From Methanosarcinales archaeon (lineage in GTDB: Archaea > Halobacteriota > Syntropharchaeia > Alkanophagales > Methanospirareceae): a DNA stretch of 6,534 bases. Numbering within the stretch: position 1 is the first letter of the stretch; each line of letters begins with the position of its first letter. The notes beneath the pieces were generated by a model, which was not told where the DNA came from, ran no database searches, and was given only the letters and a program-made list of their open reading frames with translations. The position numbers and the translations under genes were made by a program. Below, piece by piece: positions 5,606-6,534 of this stretch. Where the stretch lies: the NCBI GenBank assembly GCA_030665925.1, contig DAOUYX010000093.1, forward strand, positions 1 through 6,534, read 5' to 3'.

Positions 5606-6534
5606 ATGCAAACAGCAATAGAAGTCGTAGAGGATATAAAAAGTGGAAATATATCCTGTGAAGAATTACTATCGAAAATCTACGACAGGATAGAGAAAAG
5701 CGAATTGAATTGTTATATCACGTTAAACAAAGAGAACGCACTTGAAAAAGCGCGCGAAGTGGATAAGAAGCGTGAAGAGGAGGAGTTTGAGCAAAAGAAA
5801 CTGCTCGGCGTGCCCATAGCCATCAAGGATGCCATCTCTACAAAGGGTATTCAAACCACGTGCGCATCAAAGATTCTTACGGGTTACGTTCCGCCCTACG
5901 ATGCTACGGTAATAGAGGCACTGAAGCGAGAAGGAGCGATAATCATAGGGAAAACGAATATGGACGAGTTCTGCATGGGTACTTCCACGGAAACAAGTTA
6001 TTATGGGCCGACGAAAAACCCGCACGACCTCACCCGCGTGCCTGGAGGCTCTTCAGGCGGTAGTGCAGCGGCTGTATCGGCAGGAGAAGCTGTTATTGCT
6101 CTTGGTTCTGATACCGGTGGCTCTATTAGATGTCCTGCTTCGTTCTGCGGCGTCGTCGGACTGAAAACCACGTACGGGTTCGTTTCACGGTACGGGCTTA
6201 TCGCATACGCCAATTCGTTGGAGCAGATAGGTCCGATAGCATCTTCGGTGACAGATACCGCATTGCTCTTGGAAGTAATATCCGCGAAGGATGAACGGGA
6301 CAGTACGCAGATAAAGATTGAAAATAACGCACCGACGAACTACTGCTGGTCATGGCGAAACGGAACGACGGGAAGCGGAAGTGAAGAGATTATCAAGGGT
6401 ATGAGGATCGGCGTTCCCAAAGAGTTCATCGAGGGCGCTTCTCCGGCAGTTAAAAAGTCCGTGTGGGACGCGGTACACAAATTTGAGGACTTAGGTGCGA
6501 GCTACGAGGAGATAAGCATGCAGAACTTGAAATA
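5606..6534 (+). CDS. gatA: Asp/Glu-tRNA(Asn/Gln) amidotransferase subunit A, N-terminal part, cut by window edge
   Basis: The first 309 codons of an amidase-signature protein are present; the family is usually about 450-490 residues. GatA releases ammonia from glutamine or asparagine and passes it to GatB, which amidates misacylated tRNA. In archaea GatDE normally makes Gln-tRNA(Gln), so GatCAB mainly serves Asn-tRNA(Asn); this is family knowledge. The catalytic triad is visible: K74 (PIAIKD), cis-Ser S149 (PGGSSGGS) and nucleophile S173 (SDTGGSIR). The spacing (75 and 24 residues) equals that of the Staphylococcus aureus enzyme (K79, S154, S178). The ATG at 5606 is chosen because MQTAIEVVEDIKSG aligns with a typical GatA start and a TATA box lies about 30 nt upstream. 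Residues 235-265, before MRIGVPKEF, are longer than usual and contain a WSW segment. No gatB or gatC is visible within the window. Confidence 0.95.
   Translation, partial: MQTAIEVVEDIKSGNISCEELLSKIYDRIEKSELNCYITLNKENALEKAREVDKKREEEEFEQKKLLGVPIAIKDAISTKGIQTTCASKILTGYVPPYDATVIEALKREGAIIIGKTNMDEFCMGTSTETSYYGPTKNPHDLTRVPGGSSGGSAAAVSAGEAVIALGSDTGGSIRCPASFCGVVGLKTTYGFVSRYGLIAYANSLEQIGPIASSVTDTALLLEVISAKDERDSTQIKIENNAPTNYCWSWRNGTTGSGSEEIIKGMRIGVPKEFIEGASPAVKKSVWDAVHKFEDLGASYEEISMQNLK

Overview
The window reads as chromosomal DNA from a methanogen-related euryarchaeon. The signs are A/T-rich TATA-type promoter elements, weak or absent ribosome binding sites, a homologue of the archaeal tetraether lipid synthase (Tes), and secreted multidomain proteins rich in Cys modules and Thr-Pro linkers. 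This style is familiar from Methanosarcina relatives and anaerobic methane-oxidising archaea (ANME-1/Methanophagales/Syntrophoarchaeum). The genus-level guess is inference only.

Layout, left to right. Bases 1-249 contain no convincing gene. They hold nested inverted repeats followed by T-tracts, possibly the 3' end of a structured RNA or an upstream transcript, and then a plausible promoter. Bases 250-4001 form a two-gene operon with an ATGA overlap. The first gene encodes a 986-residue secreted protein. Its order of parts is signal peptide, beta-sandwich, Cys module, Thr-Pro linker, second Ig-like domain, thrombospondin type 3-like calcium motif, three Cys-rich repeats, a Cys module and a C-terminal transglutaminase-like domain with a visible Cys-His-Asp triad. 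The second gene encodes a 264-residue protein with a signal peptide, a beta-sandwich, an Asp/Cys-rich module and one C-terminal membrane anchor. Together they look like a cell-surface pair, one released or loosely bound enzyme-like protein and one anchored partner.

Bases 4035-5531, on the minus strand and convergent with the operon, encode a radical SAM protein closely resembling Tes, which couples isoprenoid chains to make membrane-spanning GDGT lipids. Bases 5532-5605 are a compact divergent promoter region with TATA elements for both flanking genes. Bases 5606-6534 hold the first 309 codons of gatA, the amidase subunit of the tRNA-dependent amidotransferase, cut off by the window edge.

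The housekeeping pair (tes, gatA) and the surface-protein operon differ in arginine codon preference: AGA/AGG in the operon, mostly CGN in tes and gatA. The most novel part is the secreted transglutaminase-like protein and its anchored neighbour. Their substrate and role cannot be read from the sequence.
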